A stretch of 64,000 nt of DNA from Thiemannella venezuelensis (GTDB lineage Bacteria > Actinomycetota > Actinomycetes > Streptosporangiales > Streptosporangiaceae). Under the pieces are notes generated by a model that saw only the letters and a program-made list of their open reading frames with translations, made no database searches and had not been told where the DNA came from. This document shows, one piece after another, positions 57,076-64,000 of this stretch (within the stretch, counting starts at the first letter, position 1; each line of letters opens with the position of its first letter). The DNA is taken from NCBI RefSeq assembly GCF_014203605.1, contig NZ_JACHJJ010000024.1, positions 1-64,000 on the forward strand. The letters run 5' to 3'. The position numbers and the translations under genes are program-made.

Positions 57076-59166
57076 TCATCGTGTCCTGCGGTAGCGGGTC
57101 ATCGGGCCGAGCAGGCCGGGCACCGTCGCGAACGGGGTCATGCCGAGCCGGGTGACGACCGCGGCCGACGCGGCGTTGCCCTCGTCGACCTCGGCCAGCA
57201 CCTCGGGCAGTCCGAGCGTGTCCAGGGCGTACTCGACCACGGCGCGGGCGGCCTCGGTGGCGTACCCCCTGCCCCACGCGCCGGGGTCCAGGCTGTAGAC
57301 GACCTCGAGCCCGAGATCGTCCAGGGGGCGCAGTCCCGCCGTGCCGGCCAGGCCGGACCCGTCCGCCTCGCGGATCAGCCACAGGCCGTACCCGGCCCTG
57401 GCGAAGTCCCGGACGCTGCCCTCGATGGCCGCGGTGATCTGTTCCGGGGCCGGCGCCACCCCGTCGAACAGGAACCGCCGCACCTGCGGGGCGGCCCAGT
57501 GGGCCAGCAGTTCGCCGTGGTCGTGCACGGTCACCGGACGCAGGATCAGGCGCTCCGTCGCCAGGACATGGTTCATGATCGGCAGACTACCGTCCGGCCC
57601 GCCGGACCGACCGGAGCGGGAAGAGGGGACGCGGGGGTCTCCCGCGGCACGCCGGAGTGCCTCGCGCAGGGCCGTACCGGAGAAGGCGGGCAGCACCGCG
57701 GCCAGGTGGCCGTCCGGCCGGACCAGGTGCACACTGTCACCGCCGGCGTGCAGCGCGCGGACCACCACGCCGTCGGCGTCGATGTCGGCCAGGGCGTGCA
57801 CCGTGACGGGCACGCCGCCCGCGCAGGCCGTACGGGCGGCCTCGACGCGATCGGCGCGGGCGGTGAGCACCGTGAACCCGGAGCCGAACAGCCGCCGCAG
57901 CCGTGTCGCCCGGCCCGCCGCGGTCACCGGGCCGTCGGGGCAGAGCACCCCCGGCAGCGGCGGGCGCGCCGCACCCGGCCCGGCCGGTACGGGCCCGCCG
58001 CCGGTGGTCAGCGGCGAATCCACATACCAGTACGGCTCGGCCAGTCTGCCGGAGTCGATCTGCGCACGGGCGGCGGGATCGCTCACCGCCCGGGTGAGCA
58101 CCGAGCGCCGCCGCTCCCGCCGGGCCTCGTCCTGCGGCACCAGGAACGCCATGGTGTCACCGGTGACCTTCAGGTTCTCCAGGGCGGCGGCCCGCCGTTC
58201 CGTCTCGTAGCTGTCCAGCAGGACATCGCCGCCGAGGGCCAGTTTCCAGGCCAGGTTCTCGGCGTCCTGGATGCCGGAGTTGAGGCCGCGCGCGCCGAAC
58301 GGCGCGTACAGGTGGGCGGCGTCCCCGGCGAGGAAGATCCGGTCGCGCCGGAAGGCGGAGGCCACCCGCTCGTGGAAGCGGTACAGCGTCCGCCAGACGA
58401 TCTCGTACGGCCGGTCGCCGGTGATCCGGCGCACCATGGCGTCGACGTCGGCGGTGGCCGGGTCGAAGGCGGGCGGCACCTGCCAGTCGATCCGCCAGAC
58501 CGAGTCCGGGCACTGGTGGACCAGCACCTGGCGGCCGGGGTTCCACGGCGGGTCGAAGTGGAACCGGCGCTCGCTGGGGAAGGGCAGATCGGCCCTGACG
58601 TCGCAGATCAGGAACAGGTCGTCGAAGGAGCGGCCGGGGAAGCCGATCCCGGCCAGCCTGCGGACCGCGCTGCGGGCGCCGTCCGCGCCGACCAGGTGGG
58701 CGCCCGGCACGCTCACCCGGCCGGTAGCCGTGGCGGCGTCCGCCTCGATCCCGCCGGCGTCCTGGCGGCAGCCGATGACCCGGTGGCCGAAGCGCAGGTC
58801 GACCAGCGGCTCGTGCGCCGCCTTCGCCAGCAGCAGCTCCTCGACGCGGGCCTGGGAGATGTTGATCCACGGCGGCAGGACGCCCCTGCCCGGGTCGGGG
58901 AAGGTGACGGCGAACAGCTCGTGCTCGCGGTAGTAGGTGCGGCCGGTGGTCCAGGTGACGCCCTCGGCGACGATCTGCTCGGCGCAGCCGACGCGGTCGA
59001 GGACGTCCAGGACGTCGCGCTGGAAGCAGATGGCCCGGGAACCGGTGGCGTCCCGGTACGGCTGCGCCTCCAGCACCGTGCTGGGCACCCGCCACCGGGC
59101 CAGCAGCAGGGCCAGTACCAGGCCGACCGGCCCGGCCCCGGCGATCACGACTGGAGCGCGTTCCAT
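57076..59166 (-). CDS. FAD monooxygenase continuous with a GNAT acetyltransferase domain
   Basis: A single open frame of 696 codons. Residues 1-510 are a class A flavin monooxygenase of the polyketide/phenol hydroxylase type: VVIAGAGPVGLVLALLLARW, HLVGADGARSAVRRLAG, RIFLAGDAAHLYAPFGARGLNSG, and a C-terminal thioredoxin-like part. A Ser/Gly/Pro linker (RVPSSRSGRSGGPDGSLP) leads to residues 531-696, a GNAT domain (ATERLILRPVTVHDHGELLA, EVVYSLDPGAWGRGYATEAA). The GNAT part begins with a Met (ATG 57576) that would suit an independent gene, but there is no stop before it and no clear ribosome-binding site. It may be a true fusion or two genes joined by loss of a stop. It overlaps the MBL gene by 22 bases. 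Confidence 0.78.
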   Translation of the reverse strand: MERAPVVIAGAGPVGLVLALLLARWRVPSTVLEAQPYRDATGSRAICFQRDVLDVLDRVGCAEQIVAEGVTWTTGRTYYREHELFAVTFPDPGRGVLPPWINISQARVEELLLAKAAHEPLVDLRFGHRVIGCRQDAGGIEADAATATGRVSVPGAHLVGADGARSAVRRLAGIGFPGRSFDDLFLICDVRADLPFPSERRFHFDPPWNPGRQVLVHQCPDSVWRIDWQVPPAFDPATADVDAMVRRITGDRPYEIVWRTLYRFHERVASAFRRDRIFLAGDAAHLYAPFGARGLNSGIQDAENLAWKLALGGDVLLDSYETERRAAALENLKVTGDTMAFLVPQDEARRERRRSVLTRAVSDPAARAQIDSGRLAEPYWYVDSPLTTGGGPVPAGPGAARPPLPGVLCPDGPVTAAGRATRLRRLFGSGFTVLTARADRVEAARTACAGGVPVTVHALADIDADGVVVRALHAGGDSVHLVRPDGHLAAVLPAFSGTALREALRRAAGDPRVPSSRSGRSGGPDGSLPIMNHVLATERLILRPVTVHDHGELLAHWAAPQVRRFLFDGVAPAPEQITAAIEGSVRDFARAGYGLWLIREADGSGLAGTAGLRPLDDLGLEVVYSLDPGAWGRGYATEAARAVVEYALDTLGLPEVLAEVDEGNAASAAVVTRLGMTPFATVPGLLGPMTRYRRTR

Positions 59167-60107
59167 ACCTGGCGGTCCCTCTCGGCGGTCCAGATCACCG
59201 GGCGCTCGACGCCCGACAGCTCGTCCCACAGCCGCGAGACGTTGAACGGCATGCAGTGCTCGAAGATCGGCCAGCGGCCGTAGCGGGGCTCCAGCGCGGC
59301 GTGCGCCGCAGCGAACGCCTCCTTGAGCGTCCCTCCGGCCTCATGGACCCGGCCGACCCGATCCAGCATGGTGGTCAGGAAGCCGCGGGTCTGCCCGATG
59401 GCGGCCTCCACCGCGTCCCGGCCGCGCGCGACGGCGCCGCGCCCGCCGACGACCGCCTCCGCTCCCAGGGCCTCCACCCGGTCGAGGGTGCCCGTGGCCC
59501 ACTGGCGGTGGAAGGCGTCGCCGGTGTAGAGGGCGGCCTGCGACTCGACCAGGTCCCCGGCGAACAGGATCCTCTGCTCGGGCAGCCAGGCGACGATGTC
59601 GCCCTCGGTGTGGCCTCGCCCGCAGTGGGCCAGGACCAGCTCGCCCCGGCTCCCGCCCAGGTCGATGGTGAGCCGGTCGGAGAACGTCACGGTCGGCCGG
59701 GTCAGGCCGGGGATCGAGCCGGGCTCCCTGAACAGCCGGGGCATGCGCCCGAGCTCGGAGGCCCAGTCCTGCATGCCGCGTTCGGCGATGAGCTCGCGGG
59801 TGCCCTCGTGCGCGACGATCGACTCGGCGCCGAAGGCGGAGGCGCCCAGCGTGCGTACCGCGTGGTAGTGCGACAGGACCAGGTAGCGGACCGGCTTGCC
59901 GGTGTGCTCGCGCAGCCGGGCCAGCCAGGCGCGGGCGGCGACCGGGGTGGCCAGGGCCTCGAAGCAGACCAGGAAGTCCTCGCCCTCGACCGCGCCGACG
60001 TTGGGGTCGCCCTCGGCGGTCAGGGCGTACACCCCGTCGGCGAGCACCTCCAGGGTCTGCTCCTTGTCCGCCAGGTCGGCGGAGGAGGCGAACGGCTTGG
60101 CGGTCAT
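59145..60107 (-). CDS. MBL-fold metallo-hydrolase-like protein
   Basis: A 320-residue protein; start ATG 60107 with GAGGAGG upstream. The fold is clear from VLADGVYALTAEGDPNVGAVEG, LVLSHYHAVRTLGAS, AHCGRGHTEGDIVAWLP and RILFAGDLVESQ. The metal motif is incomplete: the usual HxHxDH reads HYHAVR, so the second metal site has lost its Asp and His. It may bind one metal or use another chemistry. This variant occurs in a known group of MBL proteins next to aromatic monooxygenases. It is the first gene of a pair with the FAD monooxygenase, and a TetR gene lies upstream. Confidence 0.82.
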   Translation of the reverse strand: MTAKPFASSADLADKEQTLEVLADGVYALTAEGDPNVGAVEGEDFLVCFEALATPVAARAWLARLREHTGKPVRYLVLSHYHAVRTLGASAFGAESIVAHEGTRELIAERGMQDWASELGRMPRLFREPGSIPGLTRPTVTFSDRLTIDLGGSRGELVLAHCGRGHTEGDIVAWLPEQRILFAGDLVESQAALYTGDAFHRQWATGTLDRVEALGAEAVVGGRGAVARGRDAVEAAIGQTRGFLTTMLDRVGRVHEAGGTLKEAFAAAHAALEPRYGRWPIFEHCMPFNVSRLWDELSGVERPVIWTAERDRQVWNALQS

Positions 60108-60264
60108 GGGCGACCTCCTCGTGTGTCGCGATCCGGATCCCGCCGGTCCGGGCCGGCGTCGCGTCCCGTCCGGTGACGTACCCGTTCCGGCCCGGTGTCC
60201 CGCCTCCGGGCCGCGAACCGTCCGCGACACGGGATGACCAGGCGCCGATGCCGGCGTGGGACGG

Positions 60265-60843
60265 TCAGGCGCCGATGCCGGCGCGGAGCAGCCTCCACGC
60301 CAGTCCGGCGGTCTCGCGCCGGGCGGCGGCCGGTTTCTTGGCCAGGATTCCGGCGACCATGCCGATGGCCAGCATCAGGTCCCCGGCGGTGACGTCCGCA
60401 CGGATGCGGCCGGCCTGCCGGGCCTGGGCGAGCAGGCCGTCCAGCAGCTCGGTCACGCGGTCGCCGACGCGCAGGATGCGCGGGTCGGCCGGGAACGCGC
60501 TCACCATGTCGACGAACGCCGTCGAGGCGATCATCTGCTCGGTCATCAGCGCCAGCATGTCGTCGAGGGTGGTGCCGGGCTCGGCCGCCAGGGACTCAAG
60601 TTCCTTGACGCCGTCTTCGAACACGGCCAGCGCGAGGCTGACGCGGTCGGGGAAGTGGCGGTAGAGACTGCCCTGGCCGACCCGGGCCGCGCGGGTGATC
60701 GAGGTGAGCGGCGCCTCGTATCCGTCGCTGGCGAAGACCTCGCGAGCCGCCGCTATCAGCGCAGCCCGGTTCTCCGCCGCCGCGCTCGGGCCCCTGTTGG
60801 CACGGCGGACATCGCGGCGTGCATCTCGACGGGGATCTGGCAT
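60265..60843 (-). CDS. TetR family transcriptional regulator
   Basis: A 192-residue regulator. The N-terminal DNA-binding domain has LIAAAREVFASDGYEAPLTSITRAARVGQGSLYRHFPDRVSLALAVF, a typical helix-turn-helix (residues 25-75). The C-terminal ligand domain is all-helical (LDDMLALMTEQMIAS, GDRVTELLDGLLAQARQAGRI). It is divergent from an SDR gene, and two identical ACCGGAC-N6-GTCCGGT operators lie between them. It probably represses itself and the SDR. The MBL/monooxygenase pair on the same strand downstream may be co-regulated or separate; a 157-base gap separates them. Confidence 0.88.
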   Translation of the reverse strand: MPDPRRDARRDVRRANRGPSAAAENRAALIAAAREVFASDGYEAPLTSITRAARVGQGSLYRHFPDRVSLALAVFEDGVKELESLAAEPGTTLDDMLALMTEQMIASTAFVDMVSAFPADPRILRVGDRVTELLDGLLAQARQAGRIRADVTAGDLMLAIGMVAGILAKKPAAARRETAGLAWRLLRAGIGA

Positions 60844-60858
60844 AGCGGCTACGGTAGC

Positions 60859-60880
60859 AACCGGACGACATTGTCCGGTT
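60859..60880. promoter_or_regulatory. TetR operator 1
   Basis: AACCGGAC and GTCCGGTT are perfect 8-bp inverted arms around a 6-base centre (GACATT), 16 bases upstream of the tetR start. Confidence 0.75.
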
Positions 60881-60925
60881 AGGGTCGCGGTCCTTCCTCC
60901 GCCAGGGGCGGAGCCCGCTCTCATG

Positions 60926-60945
60926 ACCGGACGTAATTGTCCGGT
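60926..60945. promoter_or_regulatory. TetR operator 2
   Basis: ACCGGAC and GTCCGGT are perfect 7-bp arms around GTAATT, the same motif as operator 1, 66 bases away and about 65 bases before the SDR start. Confidence 0.75.
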
Positions 60946-61009
60946 TATTGGAATGCCGCCGACGTCGCCCGACCACCCGGCATCCGTTCCGATCGGAAGG
61001 AACGCACAC

Positions 61010-61768
61010 ATGACCAGCTCCACCTTCGACCACCGCATCGTGTTGATCACCGGAGCGGGTTCCGGGATCGGCCGGGCGATGGCCATCGCGTTCGCCAAGG
61101 CGGGCGCCCGCGTGGTGGCGTGCGACATCGACCCCGCAGGCGCCGAGCGCACCGCCGCCGACATCGGCGAGGCCGCCGTCGCCGTGGCCGCCGACATCTC
61201 CGACGAGGCCTCGGTGGCCGCGATGACCGAGACGGCGATCGGCGCGTACGGCCGCATCGACGTGCTGTGCAACAACGCCGGGATCATGGACACCATGGCG
61301 CTGCCCGCCGACATCACGGTCCAGCAGTGGGAGCGGGTACTGCGGGTCAACCTGACCGGCACCTTCCTGGTCACCCACGCCGTGCTGCCGCACATGCTGC
61401 GCCAGGGCGGCGGCGCGATCGTCAACACCGCCTCCGAGGCCGGCATCCGCGGCGGCGCGGCCGGGGCCGCCTACACCGCCTCCAAGCACGGCGTCGTCGG
61501 CCTGACCAAGAGCGTCGCCTGGGCCTACGCCAAGGACGGCATCCGCTGCAACGCCATCCTGCCCGGCCCCACCCTGACGGGCATCGTCGAGTCCGCCGCC
61601 TCCTTCGACCCGGTCGGCAGCGCCCGGCTCGCCCCGGTCATCGCGCTCGGGGAGCGACTGGCCCAGCCGGAGCAGATGGCCGACGCCGCCCTCTTCCTCG
61701 CCTCCGACGCCGCCTCCTTCGTCAACGGCGCCATCGTCCCGGTGGACGGCGGCTGGTCGGCGGCCTGA
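61010..61768 (+). CDS. SDR family oxidoreductase
   Basis: A 252-residue classical short-chain dehydrogenase; start ATG 61010 with GGAAGGAA about eight bases upstream. It has VLITGAGSGIGRAMAIAFAKAG (TGxxxGxG cofactor motif), DIDPAG, LCNNAGIMD (NNAG), VNTASEAG (catalytic Ser), YTASKHGVVGLTK (catalytic Tyr and Lys) and the end FVNGAIVPVDGGWSA. The Asp after the second strand (ACDIDP) favours NAD(H). The substrate is an unknown alcohol or ketone. It is divergent from the TetR gene and probably induced when TetR leaves its two operators. Confidence 0.92.
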   Translation: MTSSTFDHRIVLITGAGSGIGRAMAIAFAKAGARVVACDIDPAGAERTAADIGEAAVAVAADISDEASVAAMTETAIGAYGRIDVLCNNAGIMDTMALPADITVQQWERVLRVNLTGTFLVTHAVLPHMLRQGGGAIVNTASEAGIRGGAAGAAYTASKHGVVGLTKSVAWAYAKDGIRCNAILPGPTLTGIVESAASFDPVGSARLAPVIALGERLAQPEQMADAALFLASDAASFVNGAIVPVDGGWSAA

Positions 61769-61888
61769 CGGCGCTCCGCACGGACCGGACCGAAGGCCGG
61801 CACGATGACGGAGCAGTGGGACGGCGTCGTCGACGCGGCGCTGCCTCCCCGGCTCGCCCGCCCCCGTCGCGACGGTGCGCCCGGCGGG

Positions 61889-63619
61889 TCACGCGCCTTC
61901 ACCGGGGCCGGGCAGGCGCAGGGCGAGCAGGGCGATGTCGTCGGTGCCGCCGGTCGGCATGCGTTCCACGATCTGGTCGCAGACCTCGTCCACCGGGTGG
62001 CGGGCCAGGGCGGCCGCGTGGCGGCGCAGCCGGTTCATGCCGGCCTCCAGATCCGCACCGGGGGCTTCGATCAGGCCGTCGGTGTACAGCAGCAGGGTGC
62101 TGCGGGCGGGCAGCGGCTCGACGGCGTCGTGGCGGGGTTCCTCCTGCAGGCGGGCCCCCATCAGCAGATTCTGGCTCGCCTCCAGGTAACGGGCGTGACC
62201 GTCCTCGGTGATCAGCAGCGGTGGCGGATGCCCGGCGCTGGTCCAGTGCAGCTGCCACGGGCCGCCTTCGGGACCCTCGACGCGGGCCAGGATCATGGTG
62301 GCCATCGGGATGTCGGTGATCGCGGACATCGCCTTGTCCAGGCGGTCGACGACGAGACTCGGAGGTTCCCGGCGGTCCCACATCAAGGAACGCGTCATGT
62401 TGCGCAGCTGGGCCATGTCGGCCGCCGCCTTGAGATCGTGCCCGGCCACGTCGCCGATGACCAGCGCGGTGACGCCGTCGGGCAGCAGGAAGGCGTCGTA
62501 CCAGTCGCCGCCGACCTGGGAGCCCTCCGGGGCCGGTTGGTAGCGGGCGCTCATGCGCAGGTGGTTCACCTGCGGCAGCGGGGCCAGCAGGTGGCGCTGC
62601 ATGGTCCGGGCCACGTCGCGCTGCTGGCCGAACAGGCGGGCGTTGTCGACGGCCAGCCCGGCGCGCCGTCCGATGTCGGCGATCAAGGTCAGGTCGGCGG
62701 CGTCGAAGGGCCGGGCCGGGTCGGCGCGGGCCACGGTCAGGGCGCCCAGCACCTGGCGGGCGGTGCGCAGCGGCGCGACGATCGCCGAGGCGGCGCCGAA
62801 GGCGGCGAACAGCTCACCGTGGGCGGCGGCCAGCGGCGCGTCGGCCGGGGCGGCCAGTTCGTCGGGGCCGAGCAGCAGGGCCTCGCCGCCGCGCAGCACG
62901 CGGGCCAGGGGCGCGCGGGACGCCTCGGTGACCGGCGGTAGCGGACCCTGCCAGACCAGGTCGCTCCGGTGGTCGGAGGGAGGGGCCACCGTGATCCGGC
63001 GCACGTCCTGCGGGCCGGTGTACAGATCGACGGCCGCCCAGTCGGCCAGCCGGGGCACGATGAGCCGGCCCAGCCGGGCCAGTGCCTCATCCACGTCCAG
63101 CGTCTGGGTGAGCACGGTCGTGATCTCCGTGATGGCCGTCAACCGCCCGGTGAGGGCCTCCAGCGCGGTCAGCTGGTCGGCCTGGCGCCTGGCGGCCGCC
63201 AGGCGCTGCGTGGCGTCGATGAACAGCACCGCCGTACCGCGGATCTGCCCTTCCTGGCGGATCGGCGAGGCCGACCAGGCGACCGGCAGCAGGCGGCCGC
63301 TGCCGTCGAGGAACATGGCGGACTCGCCGCGGGCGGCGTGGCCGTGCTCCAGTACGGCCAGCAGTTCGCACCCCGGACGGGGGATCGTCCCGCCGCCGGC
63401 GTCCCGGTGCAGCAGGTCGTGGGCGTCGGCTCCCAGCAGCCCCGCCGCCGGCCGGCCCAGCAGCGTGACGGCCTGGGCGTTGACCGCGGTGACGACTCCC
63501 GCGCGGTCGGTGAGGTACAGGCCCGCGCCCAGGTCGGTGAAGACCGCCCGCAGCAGCGCGTCGTCGGGCAGTACACCGTCGTTCCCGGCTCCATCCGCGA
63601 TGGCGGCCCCGTCAGTCAT
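61889..63619 (-). CDS. PAS-GAF-SpoIIE (PP2C-type) phosphatase
   Basis: A 576-residue signalling protein; the start is placed at ATG 63619. It has a PAS domain at about residues 22-140 (FTDLGAGLYLTDRAGVVTAVN, GRLLPVAWSASPI), a GAF domain at about 165-335 (LADWAAVDLYTG, AIVAPLRTARQVLGALTVA), then the PP2C/SpoIIE domain at about 350-570 (QVGGDWYDAFLL, VIGDVAGHDLKAAADM, LHWTSAGHPPPLLI, TDGLIEAPG, GGTDDIALLALR) with the metal-binding Asp residues. Such proteins dephosphorylate anti-anti-sigma factors in response to light, redox or a ligand. No HATPase or STAS gene is adjacent in the window. There is no membrane segment. Confidence 0.9.
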   Translation of the reverse strand: MTDGAAIADGAGNDGVLPDDALLRAVFTDLGAGLYLTDRAGVVTAVNAQAVTLLGRPAAGLLGADAHDLLHRDAGGGTIPRPGCELLAVLEHGHAARGESAMFLDGSGRLLPVAWSASPIRQEGQIRGTAVLFIDATQRLAAARRQADQLTALEALTGRLTAITEITTVLTQTLDVDEALARLGRLIVPRLADWAAVDLYTGPQDVRRITVAPPSDHRSDLVWQGPLPPVTEASRAPLARVLRGGEALLLGPDELAAPADAPLAAAHGELFAAFGAASAIVAPLRTARQVLGALTVARADPARPFDAADLTLIADIGRRAGLAVDNARLFGQQRDVARTMQRHLLAPLPQVNHLRMSARYQPAPEGSQVGGDWYDAFLLPDGVTALVIGDVAGHDLKAAADMAQLRNMTRSLMWDRREPPSLVVDRLDKAMSAITDIPMATMILARVEGPEGGPWQLHWTSAGHPPPLLITEDGHARYLEASQNLLMGARLQEEPRHDAVEPLPARSTLLLYTDGLIEAPGADLEAGMNRLRRHAAALARHPVDEVCDQIVERMPTGGTDDIALLALRLPGPGEGA

Positions 63620-63756
63620 CGCGGACGTACCTTCCCCTTCCTCGCCGTTGCCTCCGATCCTCGGTACAGACCGGGCGGACACGGGGAGGCACGCCGGACT
63701 TGGAGCAGGCAGCGTCCGCAGCTGACCAGATCATGGGGATGGCGGCCACCTGCGAC

Positions 63757-63813
63757 CGGGGGCCGGGGGCCGGGGCCGGGGAAGGGGGGAAGAGGGAAGG
63801 GGAGGGGGGAGGA
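63757..63813 (+). other. G-rich tract with quadruplex potential
   Basis: Eight or more runs of four to six G separated by one to three bases occur in the 331-base gap between the phosphatase gene and the next gene. This is the strongest strand-asymmetric G-tract in the window. I see no other feature in 63620-63950. Confidence 0.6.
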
Positions 63814-63950
63814 GCGACGGAACCGCTCCGGCATCCCCGGGGAACCGGAAGCCGACTGCATCGGATCGGCAACAGAGCGGCGGTGGGCTATGGACAGGCG
63901 GACTCCGGACGGAGATTCTGTCGGTCACCCCCCAGCGGTAAGGATCGTTC

Positions 63951-64000
63951 GTGGACTCTGTTCTGACCAGTGTCTTTCTGCCCGCCGCCCTCGCCGTCAT
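63951..64000 (+). CDS. Start of a membrane protein, possibly bile acid:sodium symporter family (partial)
   Basis: The last 50 bases open a frame at GTG 63951 reading MDSVLTSVFLPAALAVI, with AAGGAT a few bases upstream. A short polar start followed at once by a hydrophobic helix, and the sequence itself, resemble the beginning of bile acid:sodium symporter-type proteins as I recall them. The rest lies beyond the window, so the family is uncertain. Confidence 0.5.
   Translation, partial: MDSVLTSVFLPAALAV

Overview
The window is very GC-rich, with strong third-position GC in nearly all genes, mycothiol- and F420-type enzymes, AfsR/SARP and ECF41 regulators and a class IV lanthipeptide locus. 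This points to a filamentous actinomycete, most likely Streptosporangiales, though the species cannot be named from the sequence. No rRNA gene and no complete tRNA gene is visible.

Left edge (1-4300): a mobile, lower-GC island. It holds a broken XRE/TPR regulator, a creatininase-family hydrolase, a nested inverted-repeat element, a small membrane protein and an AT-rich gene of unknown function. Next come the 3' half of a tRNA-Val(CAC) and the C-terminal end of a tyrosine recombinase, a relic of integration into a tRNA.

4300-14600: housekeeping and accessory genes. These are a PAS-GAF-PAS histidine kinase with a one-base frameshift, a divergent mycothiol-dependent enzyme/MarR pair with a clear operator, a DUF1579-like and a DUF5999-like protein, a membrane protein, a GH13 enzyme divergent from a secreted GH3 glycosidase, and an F420-dependent oxidoreductase.

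14570-27620: a lanthipeptide cluster on the minus strand. It contains a class IV (LanL) synthetase with zinc ligands, an S9 peptidase that could remove the leader, a 44-residue precursor with four Cys, a two-subunit ABC exporter, a small secreted protein and an AfsR-type regulator. CTTGGA direct repeats lie upstream of the synthetase and of the secreted protein gene. Two strong hairpins separate the precursor gene from the exporter genes.

27780-34740: a PaaX regulator and AidB-like acyl-CoA dehydrogenase, an ATP-grasp protein, an ECF41 sigma factor with a flavoprotein, and a membrane protein.

35000-54140: a large catabolic island. One operon (44583 to 38646, minus) joins a Rieske oxygenase to two proteins resembling plant red chlorophyll catabolite reductase (RCCR), an alpha/beta hydrolase, an SDR, a membrane protein and a maleate-isomerase-like enzyme. 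Around it are a double nitrilase, a Dabb protein, an operon with an acyl-CoA dehydrogenase, two aldehyde dehydrogenases and a flavin monooxygenase, and a CoA-transferase/isochorismatase-like/GntR/HMG-CoA-lyase-like group. An IclR regulator lies at the right end. Three promoters carry the same 18-bp motif (TTGGAAAC-N3-GTTTCGC type), suggesting one regulon. The gene set would suit oxidative opening of a large ring followed by conversion of maleimide- or maleate-like fragments to central metabolites; this is inference.

54200-64000: a YibE/F membrane protein, a cupin, a nucleoside deaminase, a flavin monooxygenase continuous with a GNAT domain, an MBL-fold protein, a TetR/SDR pair with two matching operators, a SpoIIE-type phosphatase and the first codons of a membrane protein that runs off the right edge.
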